Source: an uncultured Clostridia bacterium (lineage in GTDB: Bacteria > Bacillota > Clostridia > Christensenellales > Borkfalkiaceae). From it: 26,079 bases of DNA. The DNA lies in NCBI GenBank assembly GCA_934247855.1, contig CAKQKA010000009.1:1-26079 (forward strand). Direction: 5' to 3'. Positions 1-7,249 of this stretch are shown here, one piece after another. How positions within the stretch are numbered: position 1 is the stretch's first letter; every line of letters begins with the position of its first letter. A program made the translations under genes and the position numbers. The notes under the pieces were generated by a model. That model saw only the letters and a program-made list of their open reading frames with translations, was not told the DNA's origin and did not search any database.

Positions 1-29
1 CGTTGATGGGAGTTTAACACAGCAAAAAC

Positions 30-92
30 CGATTTATTCCCGCAAAAATGGGTTCGAACACCATCACCACTGGCTAAAAGCAGAATAAATCG
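30..92 (+). ncRNA. Possible structured RNA element with T-loop hairpin (copy 1)
   Basis: A 10-bp perfect stem is formed by bases 30-39 and 83-92. Inside it lies a hairpin, 48-52 against 60-64, with the 7-base loop TTCGAAC (53-59), the classic tRNA T-loop shape, followed by CACCACTGGCTAAA (65-78). Bases 49-78 recur at 27/30 identity, inverted, at 25944-25973. The differences in the hairpin (C62 to T, C-to-T partners) turn G-C pairs into G-U pairs when read in this orientation, which suggests a transcribed structure. The element may extend left of base 30 beyond the window. It is not a tRNA: there is no D-arm, anticodon arm or acceptor stem. I cannot name the family. Confidence 0.45.
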
Positions 93-140
93 CTATATCG
101 ATACAAAAGAATTGTAAAAATTCAAAATTTGGTGTAAAAT

Positions 141-1156
141 AGGAGTGAAGAATGACGATTGACGGATATGTTGACAGGCTTGAAAGCAATTCGATCGAAT
201 ACGTGCGCAACGCCGATTTATCTGAACTTTGTTCGTACGGAACGGGCGGCAGAGCGAGCGTTGCCGTTTTTCCCGCAAATTCAAAACAGCTGATTTGCGC
301 TTTGGATGGCGATTTGCCTTACGAGGTGATAGGCAACGGCACAAACGTGTTGTTTTCCGACCGCGGCTACGACGGCGTGATTATCGTTACGTCAAAAATG
401 CGCGGTATAGAGTGTAACGGCTTGTCGATTGTCGCCGAGTGCGGTACGTCGCTTAAAACCTTGCGCGAAACGGCGGCTATGAATTCGCTCGGCGGGCTTG
501 AGTTTACCGAGGGAATACCCGCAACCGTGGGCGGCGCGGTGTGCATGAACGCAGGGTGTTTTTCCAAAAGCATAGGCGATTATGTTTCGTACGTAGTTAC
601 GGGCGACGGCGTTATCAGCGGTTCGGCTTGCGAGTTTGGTTACCGCAGCAGTATTTTTACCGCGCAAGACGGCGGTAACGGACAAGTCGGCGATCAGGTT
701 GACGGCGAGCAGAATTGCGCCGACGAACAAGTCGGCGGTAATGCCGAAAACTGCGGCGTCGATTTGAGAGAACGCAATTTAAACGACCGCAAGAAGAAAG
801 TCATCGTTTCGGTGTGCTTTGTTTTAAAGCCGGGCGAACCCGATATAATAGAGGGCAAGCGCGAACGGTTTAAAAAGCTGAGAAAGAACGCTCAGCCGCA
901 CGGCAAAAGTTGCGGCTCGGTGTTTTTAAACGACGGCTATTTTGCGGGTAAGGTAATAGACGTTGCGGGACTTAAAGGGTATTCGATAGGCGGCGCGCGC
1001 GTTTCCGAAAAGCATGCGAATTTTATTCTCGCATCGGATACCGCAAAGTCTGCCGACGTATATTCTTTGATAAAATATGTAAAAAAGCGGGTGTACGAAA
1101 CTCAGGGCATCGCTCTGAAAGAAGAAATCCGTTACATAGGACCATTTGATGATTGA
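141..1156 (+). CDS. murB: UDP-N-acetylenolpyruvoylglucosamine reductase MurB
   Basis: The coding region runs 152-1156 (334 residues); the AGGAGTG ribosome site at 141-147 is included. MurB is the FAD-dependent cytoplasmic enzyme that reduces UDP-GlcNAc-enolpyruvate to UDP-MurNAc with NADPH, the second committed peptidoglycan step. Visible family marks are the FAD-binding NGTNVLFSDRG (about residues 62-72), GIPATVGGAVCMNAG (about 122-136), YRSS before the insertion, and the C-terminal SCGSVFLN and GGARVSEKHANFI segments. Oddity: about residues 171-213 are a Gly/Gln/Asp/Asn-rich insert between the YRSSIF strand and the VSVCFVL strand, carrying an 11-base direct repeat (682-692 and 727-737). The 3' end overlaps the next gene by 8 bases, so the two are probably translationally coupled. 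Confidence 0.93.
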
Positions 1157-1925
1157 TTATGATTTTCACACGCATACCGTGTACAGCCACGGCAGCGGTA
1201 CTATAGCCGACAATGCGACGGCAGCAAAAGAAAAAGGACTTAAGGGAATCGCGATAACAGACCACGGTTTTAATCACCCCGCGTACGGCATGCGGCGCAA
1301 AAAACTTTCCGAAATGCGAATGAATTGCGATCTTGCCGAAAAGCAGACGGGCGTGAAAGTGTGGCTGGGCATAGAGGCGAACATTATCGGAACGGACGGA
1401 GGCACAGACGTAAAACCGTCGGACTATGACTCGCTCGACGTTTTTCTTGCGGGTGTGCACAGGTTTGTGATTCTCGATTCTTTTAAAGACTATTTCGGGT
1501 ATTTTGCCGCAAATTTTTTTACGTCTGCATTCAAAGGCAAGCCGTCCGACGCGCTTGTAAAGCGAACCACAAAAGCGTATATAAACGCGATAAAAAACAA
1601 TCCGCTCGACATCTTAACGCACTTGAACTATTATTGTTTTGCCGACGCTCTGGAAGTTGCCAAGTGCCTTGCCGATTACGGAACTTATCTCGAAATCAAC
1701 ACGAAAAAGGTGCATCTGACCGATGAAGAATGGCAAAATATCGTCGATAAAACCGACGTGCGTTTCGTAATAGATTCCGATGCGCACTCGCCCGATCGGG
1801 TAGGCGATACCAAACTTGCCGACGAACTTTTCACACGAGTGCACATTCCCGAAAACCGTATAGATAATCTTGGCGGTAACACGCCGCGTATGCGATTTGC
1901 CGAATACAAAAGGGAAAAATTATGA
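1149..1925 (+). CDS. PHP-domain phosphoesterase (YcdX-like)
   Basis: This is a 258-residue PHP-fold metal-dependent phosphoesterase. Metal-ligand motifs are in the expected order: HTH at residues 7-9 followed by YSHG, TDHG (37-40), GIE (E76), GVH (H104), a THLNYY segment near 158 and DSDAHS near 212. I chose the ATG at 1149, because AGGACC (1138-1143) sits five bases upstream; a TTG one codon earlier is also possible. It overlaps the end of murB by 8 bases and its TGA overlaps the ATG of whiA (ATGA), so it lies in the middle of one operon. PHP proteins of this subgroup occur near murB/whiA in Clostridia; the substrate is not known from sequence. It is not the PHP domain of a DNA polymerase, because the polymerase region is absent. 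Confidence 0.85.
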   Translation: MIDYDFHTHTVYSHGSGTIADNATAAKEKGLKGIAITDHGFNHPAYGMRRKKLSEMRMNCDLAEKQTGVKVWLGIEANIIGTDGGTDVKPSDYDSLDVFLAGVHRFVILDSFKDYFGYFAANFFTSAFKGKPSDALVKRTTKAYINAIKNNPLDILTHLNYYCFADALEVAKCLADYGTYLEINTKKVHLTDEEWQNIVDKTDVRFVIDSDAHSPDRVGDTKLADELFTRVHIPENRIDNLGGNTPRMRFAEYKREKL

Positions 1926-2845
1926 ATTTCACCGAACTTACCAAAAAGGAGTTATGCTCTAAAAAACGCAAGCCGTGTTGCGAAAAAGCCGCGTTTTACG
2001 CATTCATGCGCACGGCGGGCAGTATTGTTACGAGCGGAAAAAAGATAGGGCTTTCTATCGACGGGCAAAGCGATTGCCTTGAATATTTCGCCGCCGTTGC
2101 CGAACGGCTTTACGGTGCAAACCCCGTTTTTTCGCTGAGCTCCAAGGGCACGATTTCAAACTTTACCTTGCTCGACGACAAAAGTAAGCTGTTGCTCATA
2201 GACCTGGGTATACTTATAGAGGATGAAAGCGGTTTAAGACTGTCGCTGGAACCCGATTCAAAACTCACCGCAAGCGATTGCTGCAAACGTGCATATCTTG
2301 CGGGCGCGTTTTCGGGTGGCGGCAGCGTTACCATTCCCACCGAAAAAAAGACGAGCACGGGTTATCATCTGGAGTTTGTGTTTTCCATGTCGTCGTCAGC
2401 CGAGTACGCCGAGGACTTGCTTGCTTCGTGCGGTTTCTTTCCGAAAACGATCAGGCGCAAGGAAAGCTGGGTAATATATTTCAAACAGTCGGAAGAAATC
2501 AAAAACGTGCTTGCATATATGGGCGCAAGCAATAGCGTAATTCGTTTGTCCGAAATTATGGTAGAGCGCGAAATGAGCAATCAGACCAACCGCGAAACAA
2601 ATTGCTATTTGCACAATACCGATAAAACGGTTATCGCAAGCGTAAAACAATGCTCGGCTATAGAGGTAATCTCGCAGTCGATAGGGCTTGACGCTTTGCC
2701 CGAGGACTTGCGCGAAACGGCGACGGGGCGCATAAATTATGCAACGCTCAGCCTTAACGATCTTGCGGATAAACTCGGAATAAGCAAAAGTTGTTTAAAC
2801 CACAGGCTCAGAAAGTTAGTCGCTATTTCCGAAGAGTTAAAATAA
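1922..2845 (+). CDS. whiA: Sporulation/cell-division regulator WhiA
   Basis: WhiA (307 residues here, close to the usual 300-320) is a DNA-binding protein with an N-terminal domain derived from LAGLIDADG homing endonucleases and a C-terminal helix-turn-helix. In Bacillus it affects division and chromosome segregation; in Streptomyces it controls sporulation septation. The N-terminal start pattern (FTELTKKELCSKK, then paired Cys and AAFYAFMRTAGSI) fits the family. The stretch CKRAYLAGAFSGGGSV near residues 120-135 is the LAGLIDADG-like helix, and NDLADKLGISKSCLNHRLRKL near 279-299 is the helix-turn-helix. The ATG overlaps the stop of the PHP gene. Unlike many Firmicutes, no rapZ or yvcK lies upstream of whiA in this operon. 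Confidence 0.93.
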   Translation: MNFTELTKKELCSKKRKPCCEKAAFYAFMRTAGSIVTSGKKIGLSIDGQSDCLEYFAAVAERLYGANPVFSLSSKGTISNFTLLDDKSKLLLIDLGILIEDESGLRLSLEPDSKLTASDCCKRAYLAGAFSGGGSVTIPTEKKTSTGYHLEFVFSMSSSAEYAEDLLASCGFFPKTIRRKESWVIYFKQSEEIKNVLAYMGASNSVIRLSEIMVEREMSNQTNRETNCYLHNTDKTVIASVKQCSAIEVISQSIGLDALPEDLRETATGRINYATLSLNDLADKLGISKSCLNHRLRKLVAISEELK

Positions 2846-2852
2846 AAAGTAA

Positions 2853-2875
2853 GCCTATAAGCCCGTTATCGGCAC
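2853..2875 (+). repeat. Dispersed CCTATAGGTCGATTATCG motif, divergent copy
   Basis: This reads GCCTATAAGCCCGTTATCGGCAC and starts 8 bases after the whiA stop. It matches the window-wide motif except in the centre (AAGCCC for AGGTCG in part). It is the first of two copies in the whiA 3' region. Confidence 0.55.
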
Positions 2876-2928
2876 TTTTATGATCAAAACGCCTATTTGA
2901 ATAATTTCTGACTTTTTAGCGAAAAGTT

Positions 2929-2978
2929 GCTCTATAGGTCGATTATCACCGTTTTTAATTTAAGACGGTGTTTTTTTT
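2929..2978 (+). terminator. Intrinsic terminator after whiA, fused to a dispersed motif copy
   Basis: Bases 2929-2950 carry the dispersed motif (CTCTATAGGTCGATTATCACC). Its last bases form the left arm of a hairpin: CACCGT (2947-2952) pairs with ACGGTG (2965-2970), followed by eight T residues (2971-2978). This would end the murB-PHP-whiA transcript. Apart from this hairpin and the two repeat copies, I see nothing in the 2846-3084 gap. Confidence 0.75.
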
Positions 2979-3084
2979 GCCGAAAAACTGCATGACTGTG
3001 GAGTATTGTAAATATTCGGCAAAAAGATTAACGAACACAAATTCGCAGGCGGCGGAATACAATATTCGGGAACAATAAAACATA

Positions 3085-3705
3085 ATGCGCATTAAAACAG
3101 GCGGACTTTCGGATGTAAAACAAGCGGATATAAACGTTTTGCCTTTCGGCTATACCGACGAAATCGATTATGAAAAAGAACTCGACGGAGAATCGGGCGT
3201 GCTTGTGGGGTTAGGACATATATCCAAAAAGAACGGCGGAATAACGCTCGTCGGCGCACCGACAGACAATCACGGATTAAAAAAACTATCGGTAATTATG
3301 TTTGAAAACGGCAAACTGATATCCATATTCGATCTTAACGATGGTGCGAAATATTCGCCGTCGTTCGGAGTCGGTTCGTTCAGCTCGGGCGGGGTAAAAT
3401 GCGGTGTGCTGGTTGGCGCAGATTTGTTCGATTGCGATAACGTAAAAGCTTTATCCGTTTGCGGTTGTGCTTTGATAATCGACCTATACCCAGACTTATT
3501 GAACGAAAACGTTATAAACGCAACAAATTTTTATGCGTATTCTTTCGGTATAGATTGCATAAGTATATGTAGGGACAAAGTTGTCGCAAGTCTTGCCGGG
3601 GGCAAAAAAAATCAGCCGTCCGCCGTCACTGACGGGGTTGTTTTCGATATGCCTTGCAAGCGCATATACCGCGACGCGAAAATCAAAAAAGCGGGTTGCC
3701 GCTGA
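3085..3705 (+). CDS. Degenerate carbon-nitrogen hydrolase (nitrilase)-like protein
   Basis: This is a 206-residue protein, shorter than typical nitrilase-superfamily members (about 260-300). The stretch from about residue 54 to 165 follows the nitrilase pattern: a strand with a small-molecule-like GAPTDNHG turn, then VKCGVLVGADLFDCDNVKALSVCGCALIIDLYP, which aligns with the family's KxGxLICYDxxFPExxRxLAxxGAxLIxxP region. In place of the catalytic Cys (CYD) the protein has Gly-Ala (VGAD), and I see no clear RKxHL lysine motif, so it is probably not a working hydrolase. Start: ATG at 3085 with a poor ribosome site upstream. It lies next to decayed DNA (3750-4158), so it may itself be decaying. 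The call is based on pattern only. Confidence 0.45.
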   Translation: MRIKTGGLSDVKQADINVLPFGYTDEIDYEKELDGESGVLVGLGHISKKNGGITLVGAPTDNHGLKKLSVIMFENGKLISIFDLNDGAKYSPSFGVGSFSSGGVKCGVLVGADLFDCDNVKALSVCGCALIIDLYPDLLNENVINATNFYAYSFGIDCISICRDKVVASLAGGKKNQPSAVTDGVVFDMPCKRIYRDAKIKKAGCR

Positions 3706-3755
3706 TTTATGCGTCGCCGTTACGGATAATATTAAAAATTAAGACAGGTGAAAGA

Positions 3756-4158
3756 ATAAACGAAAAGATAAAAATTTTGCAAATGATTAGTATATATTAT
3801 CCCATGCCGGACAAGAATAAAACGAATCTCGGTCTTGCACCCGTATTTTTGCTGATACAGCGTTGCGCTCGATGTTTACCGTATAGTATTAAAGCACTCA
3901 CGCGCCTTGTCTGGCATGATGGACGGAGTAATCAGCGTTTCGCAAAATTATACGCCGGAGCTTAATAAGATTGCCGTTTGAGATCTTGCTACGGTAAAAC
4001 CGGAGCGCGGTGCGGGGTATAAAAACGTCGAAGACCTTGCGCTTGCCCGTGCGGGCGAAAACGTATATAAAACGCTTTATCGCTCGTGGGCGGACGTTTC
4101 CGCCGACGTTTACGGAAGATATTCCGAAATAATAGCGGAATATAAAAAACGAAACTGA
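3756..4158 (+). pseudogene. Decayed gene remnants, possibly a glycosyltransferase
   Basis: Coding-like pieces with matching composition continue through 3706-4158 but no frame stays open. Piece 1 (from 3756) reads NEKIKILQMISIYYP, a typical N-terminus of a GT-B glycosyltransferase, preceded by AGGTG but starting at ATA. Piece 2, in another frame (about 3916-4158), reads LSGMMDGVISVSQNYTPELNKIAV, hits a TGA at 3979-3981 and then continues in the same frame for 58 codons (from DLATVKPERG to EYKKRN) to a TGA at 4156. The spacing is far too short for a complete enzyme, so an internal deletion plus a frameshift and a nonsense change are the simplest reading. The family assignment is tentative. Confidence 0.4.
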
Positions 4159-4221
4159 GCGGCTAAACGGCTAAACGGCTGATAATGCTTCGGTACAAAA
4201 TGCTGCGTTAAACAAAATAAA

Positions 4222-4276
4222 AACCCGACTAACCATGCTTTGCGAATTTGCTTCGCAAGCGGTAAGCAGTCGGGTT
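4222..4276. terminator. Bidirectional terminator between remnant gene and propeller protein
   Basis: AACCCGACT (4222-4230) pairs with AGTCGGGTT (4268-4276), with a smaller inner stem (TGCGA 4241-4245 with TCGCA 4253-4257). On the minus strand it is followed by a T-rich run (complement of 4210-4221), suiting the end of the 4312-6090 gene; on the plus strand by CATTTTTAT. Confidence 0.75.
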
Positions 4277-4311
4277 CATTTTTATATGTTTGTTTATTTA
4301 ATTGGTTTGGT

Positions 4312-6090
4312 TTATTGTTCGGTCTGATTTTTTCCTTTATAAAGATATTTTCTCTCGAAAAATATCGCCGCAAGGCAAACGGACAGCGTAAACAAAATAA
4401 CCACGGCGATTACGCGCACTGCGTATTTGCTTTTTTTAACTACGTCTGTTTGGGCTATATATCCCGTTTTGCCGTCCCCGTACGAAATGTGAAAAACGCC
4501 TTCGTCGGTTGAGGTAATAAGAACGTCGGAATAAGCGGGCAGTTCGTCGGTCTTGTTTTTAAGTTCTTTGTCGGAGTAAACCGAAATGGTCTTTTTCGCC
4601 GTCGTTGCCGTGCGGAAATGCTTTTCGTCGGTGGTCGGTTGCGTTTTTTCGGTAAGGCAGGCAAGAGGAATATATCCTTCGCCTTTGTCGCACGTTACAT
4701 ATGCAAATTTTATGCCGCGCAGGGTGTATTCGTTAACAACGTTGATTTCCGTGCCTTTTTCTGCGCTGAACTCGTAAAAGAGTTTTGCGTCCTGCTCGCT
4801 GTCGTAATTTTCGGAAAGCGATTTGTTCGCCGTCTTGTACGTGGTTTTATAAATATGCGAATCGTTCGCTAAAATCATTTTTTGCTTTTGCGGCTTCTCG
4901 GATCGCAAAGTTTTCGGCGTATAGTCGTTTTTCATAACCAGCGCGGTGCAGTTGCCTAAAATCAGATAATACTCGGTATCTTCGGCGTTGACCGTGCCGA
5001 GAATTAAATAGTCCGAAGAGCCTTCGCCGCCGGCTTTGTACATTCCGCCGTAAACAAAATATCCGTTTTTAAAGGTGTCGGTAAGGTTTACGTTGTACAA
5101 ATCCGCACTGTTTTCAACGGCGATATATTCGGGCGATTTGTCAAGCGAGAAAGAAAAGTTCTTCGGCAGGTCGATCTTGGTGAAACTTATCTCGAAATCG
5201 GTTTGTCTTGCGTTGCCGCCGGATAAATCGTATTCGACGATTCGGTCGTTATTCGTGTCGCAAACAAGCATCTTGCCGTCGGAAACATAAAAATCGCGCG
5301 CGCCCGCAAGACCGTTATTGTCAATCGAAAGCAGGTGCTTGACCGTGCCGTTGGAGTTCATCGTATATATCGCGTCGTTACCGTCGGCAATGCGCATGTA
5401 AAGCAGACCGTCAGAATAGAAAATATGCGAAGGAGTGTAGTTGGGTATTTCGCTGATCGTCAGGTTGACTGTTTTGCGCAGTATATCGGCTGTGGAATAG
5501 TAGGTTGCCGTAGACTCGCCGTCGTTTTCTATAAACGCAAGAGAGGTAGGTATTGCCGTGCCGTTTATCGTTTTGGAAACATAGCCGGGGGTGAATTCAA
5601 GATATGTGCTGCCGCTGTCGGGTTGGTATTCGTAAAACTTGATTGTTTTCGTTCCGTTCTCGTTTTTGCAGGCGATAAACTGATCGCCGAGCACCGAAAA
5701 AGCCGAAACGTCGGTCAGAAGCGGCTGTGGCATCAACGCAAGCGTGGTAAGATCGACGATATACAAATCGCTGTCGGATAAAACAAGCAGCGAATTTCCG
5801 CATTTGTCTATATCGGTAACGTTAAACGATTTGTTTTCGCCGTCAAGTTCGAGCGTGCGGTAGGTGTTCGCCCGGTAAACTATTATCTTGTTCTTTTCGG
5901 CAATATAAACCTCGTCCTCGCTGCGGCTTACCGCAACGGGTTTTTTAAGCTCGAAATATTGCAACTTTTTTTCCGATATTTCGTCGGCACGCGCCGCGGT
6001 TACGGGCGCATTGCCCCCCGTAAAGACGAGCAGTGCCGATATCACGGGCAAGATCACCCGCAAAAATCTATTTTTTATTTTATTTTTCAT
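4312..6090 (-). CDS. Secreted membrane-anchored beta-propeller/SH3-like protein
   Basis: This 592-residue protein is of unknown function. It has an N-terminal signal peptide (KNKIKNRFLR, then a hydrophobic run ending near A36), and a long middle with repeated short beta-strand units such as VAVSRSEDEVYIAE, DKCGNSLLVLSDSDLYIVD and LVCDTNNDRIVEYDL, resembling NHL/WD-type propeller blades. After it come two small all-beta segments (about 425-475 and 490-550) ending in GYIPLACL and GYIAQTDV, the usual ending of bacterial SH3-like domains. A C-terminal membrane helix (about 557-578) and a short basic tail follow. The layout predicts a sensor or wall-interacting protein facing outward, anchored at its C-terminus. 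It has its own promoter and terminator, and no functional neighbour. The start is the ATG at 6090; its ribosome site is weak. Confidence 0.7.
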   Translation of the reverse strand: MKNKIKNRFLRVILPVISALLVFTGGNAPVTAARADEISEKKLQYFELKKPVAVSRSEDEVYIAEKNKIIVYRANTYRTLELDGENKSFNVTDIDKCGNSLLVLSDSDLYIVDLTTLALMPQPLLTDVSAFSVLGDQFIACKNENGTKTIKFYEYQPDSGSTYLEFTPGYVSKTINGTAIPTSLAFIENDGESTATYYSTADILRKTVNLTISEIPNYTPSHIFYSDGLLYMRIADGNDAIYTMNSNGTVKHLLSIDNNGLAGARDFYVSDGKMLVCDTNNDRIVEYDLSGGNARQTDFEISFTKIDLPKNFSFSLDKSPEYIAVENSADLYNVNLTDTFKNGYFVYGGMYKAGGEGSSDYLILGTVNAEDTEYYLILGNCTALVMKNDYTPKTLRSEKPQKQKMILANDSHIYKTTYKTANKSLSENYDSEQDAKLFYEFSAEKGTEINVVNEYTLRGIKFAYVTCDKGEGYIPLACLTEKTQPTTDEKHFRTATTAKKTISVYSDKELKNKTDELPAYSDVLITSTDEGVFHISYGDGKTGYIAQTDVVKKSKYAVRVIAVVILFTLSVCLAAIFFERKYLYKGKNQTEQ

Positions 6091-6142
6091 ATGTTCATAT
6101 CCGCAAGTAAGTAGTGCCGAAACATCGTTCGGTTCAGTAAAC

Positions 6143-6172
6143 AGTATAACATTATATATAAGTCGTAGTCAA
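6143..6172 (-). promoter_or_regulatory. Sigma-A-type promoter for the propeller protein gene
   Basis: On the minus strand TTGACT (6167-6172) and TATACT (6143-6148) are separated by 18 bases. The predicted leader is about 45 bases. The 6181-6319 stretch between this and the infC promoter shows nothing I recognise. Confidence 0.6.
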
Positions 6173-6319
6173 GCGTTGGGTAAATCTTGTTTTGTGAATT
6201 TTTCTATATTGCATATTGGTTGCAAACTTTTCAAACGGAACGACTTGGCGGGCAGGTTTCGCGTAAAACCGCATAATTTTTAAAAAAAGAAAAATTTTTG
6301 AAATACGGCTGAAAAAATC

Positions 6320-6348
6320 TTGACATTATAGTAAATAAAAGGTATGAT
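6320..6348 (+). promoter_or_regulatory. Strong sigma-A-type promoter for infC-rpmI-rplT
   Basis: TTGACA (6320-6325, perfect consensus) and TATGAT (6343-6348) are spaced by 17 bases. Transcription should start near 6355, leaving a leader of about 145 bases before infC. Confidence 0.85.
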
Positions 6349-6354
6349 AAAGAG

Positions 6355-6490
6355 GCTGTTGAGTAGAAGTTACCCTTCTCGCCGCCGAACAGTGTTCAAG
6401 CGGCAAATACTTTTAAAATCCTTTCGGGTTATAATGCGTATTTTTTCGGGTTGCTTTTTGCTAAGCAGCCCGATATTTTTTTTAGGGAAG
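6355..6490 (+). promoter_or_regulatory. L20-type ribosomal leader with attenuator, upstream of infC
   Basis: The leader contains successive helices: AGAAG/CTTCT (6365-6369 with 6375-6379), GCCGC/GCGGC (6381-6385 with 6400-6404, with inner GAAC/GTTC), and a long-range AAATAC/GTATTT (6405-6410 with 6438-6443). It ends in a 9-bp terminator stem (6447-6455 with 6464-6472) followed by T residues to 6483. In low-GC Firmicutes the infC-rpmI-rplT operon is repressed by L20 binding a leader of this kind and favouring premature termination. The layout fits that model; I infer the regulator from family knowledge and cannot confirm the L20 site. Confidence 0.72.
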
Positions 6491-6500
6491 GTATAAAACC

Positions 6501-7013
6501 ATTAAAAATCAACATCAGATCAACGAAGAAATAAGGGATCGCGAAGTCAGACTTATAAATGCGGACGGTGAAATGCTCGGTGTTATGAGCGCGCGCGCCG
6601 CACTTGAAATGGCTGTCGCAGCCGATTTGGATTTGGTAAAGATATCGCCGAACGCCGTTCCGCCCGTGTGCAAGATTATGGACTACGGAAAATACAAGTT
6701 CGAACTCCTTAAAAAACAAAAAGAAGCGAGAAAGAACCAAAAAACGGTGGAAATGAAGGAAATGTGGTTATCTATGACCATTGACGTCGGGGATCTTAAC
6801 GTAAAGGCAAAGCAAACGCAAAAGTTCCTTGCGGAGGGCAACAAAGTCAAAGTTTCCATCAAAATGCGCGGAAGACAAAACGCACATCCCGAACAGGGCA
6901 TCGCGGTAATGGAAAAATTTGCCGCAATTCTCGGCGATACAGCCGTTGTAGAGAAAAAGCCTCTTACCGAAAACCGCAATATCATAATGATCGTTGCGCC
7001 GGCTAAGAGTTAA
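6501..7013 (+). CDS. infC: Translation initiation factor IF-3, AUU start
   Basis: IF-3 binds the 30S subunit, prevents premature 50S joining and checks start-codon/initiator-tRNA pairing. I place the start at ATT (6501-6503): this gives 170 residues, the normal length, and the expected N-terminal pattern HQINEEIRDREVRLINADGE. The frame has a stop at 6483-6485 and no ATG, GTG or TTG between it and residue 25 (the ATG at 6573 would cut off the start of the N-domain). GGGAAGG (6485-6491) is the ribosome site. AUU initiation is known for infC in Escherichia coli, where it allows self-repression by IF-3. Also seen: VCKIMDYGKYKFELLKKQKEA, the linker region, and the C-domain with RGRQNAHPEQG. First gene of the operon. 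Confidence 0.93.
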   Translation: MKNQHQINEEIRDREVRLINADGEMLGVMSARAALEMAVAADLDLVKISPNAVPPVCKIMDYGKYKFELLKKQKEARKNQKTVEMKEMWLSMTIDVGDLNVKAKQTQKFLAEGNKVKVSIKMRGRQNAHPEQGIAVMEKFAAILGDTAVVEKKPLTENRNIIMIVAPAKS

Positions 7014-7040
7014 TTAAGTAATAAAAATCGGAGGTACATT

Positions 7041-7235
7041 ATGCCTAAAATGAAAACGCACAGCGGTGCGAAAAAACGTTTCTCGGTAACTGCCGGGGGA
7101 AAGGTTAAAAGAGGTCATCAGAATAAAAGCCATATCCTGAGCAAAAAGGATACCAAGAGAAAAAGAAGACTCAGAACCACTACTTACGTGTCTCACGCAC
7201 AAGAGAAGATGGTTAAGAATCTCATTCAGGCGTAA
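7041..7235 (+). CDS. rpmI: 50S ribosomal protein L35
   Basis: L35 is a small, very basic 64-residue 23S-binding protein, here of normal length, with the family start [13 protein letters not shown], then [16 protein letters not shown] and KRKRRLR. A good ribosome site (GGAGG, 7031-7035) precedes the ATG. It sits between infC and rplT as in nearly all Firmicutes and is co-transcribed with them under the same leader. Confidence 0.97.
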   Translation: MPKMKTHSGAKKRFSVTAGGKVKRGHQNKSHILSKKDTKRKRRLRTTTYVSHAQEKMVKNLIQA

Positions 7236-7249
7236 GGAGGTAATAGATC

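Noticed and set aside
49..78. tRNA gene fragment
   Set aside because: Only a T-loop is present, with a mismatched last stem pair (G52 and A60) and no acceptor, D or anticodon arms; the repeat at the far end shares the same non-tRNA surroundings.
112..140. TTGTAA-17-TAAAAT promoter-like pair before murB
   Set aside because: The start of transcription would fall at about 147, after the ribosome site at 141-147, giving a leaderless message; murB is more likely read from upstream.
3979..3981. In-frame TGA read as selenocysteine or tryptophan
   Set aside because: Other genes here use TGA as a normal stop (murB, whiA-adjacent PHP, feoB), the reading frame also changes upstream, and no SECIS-like hairpin is apparent.
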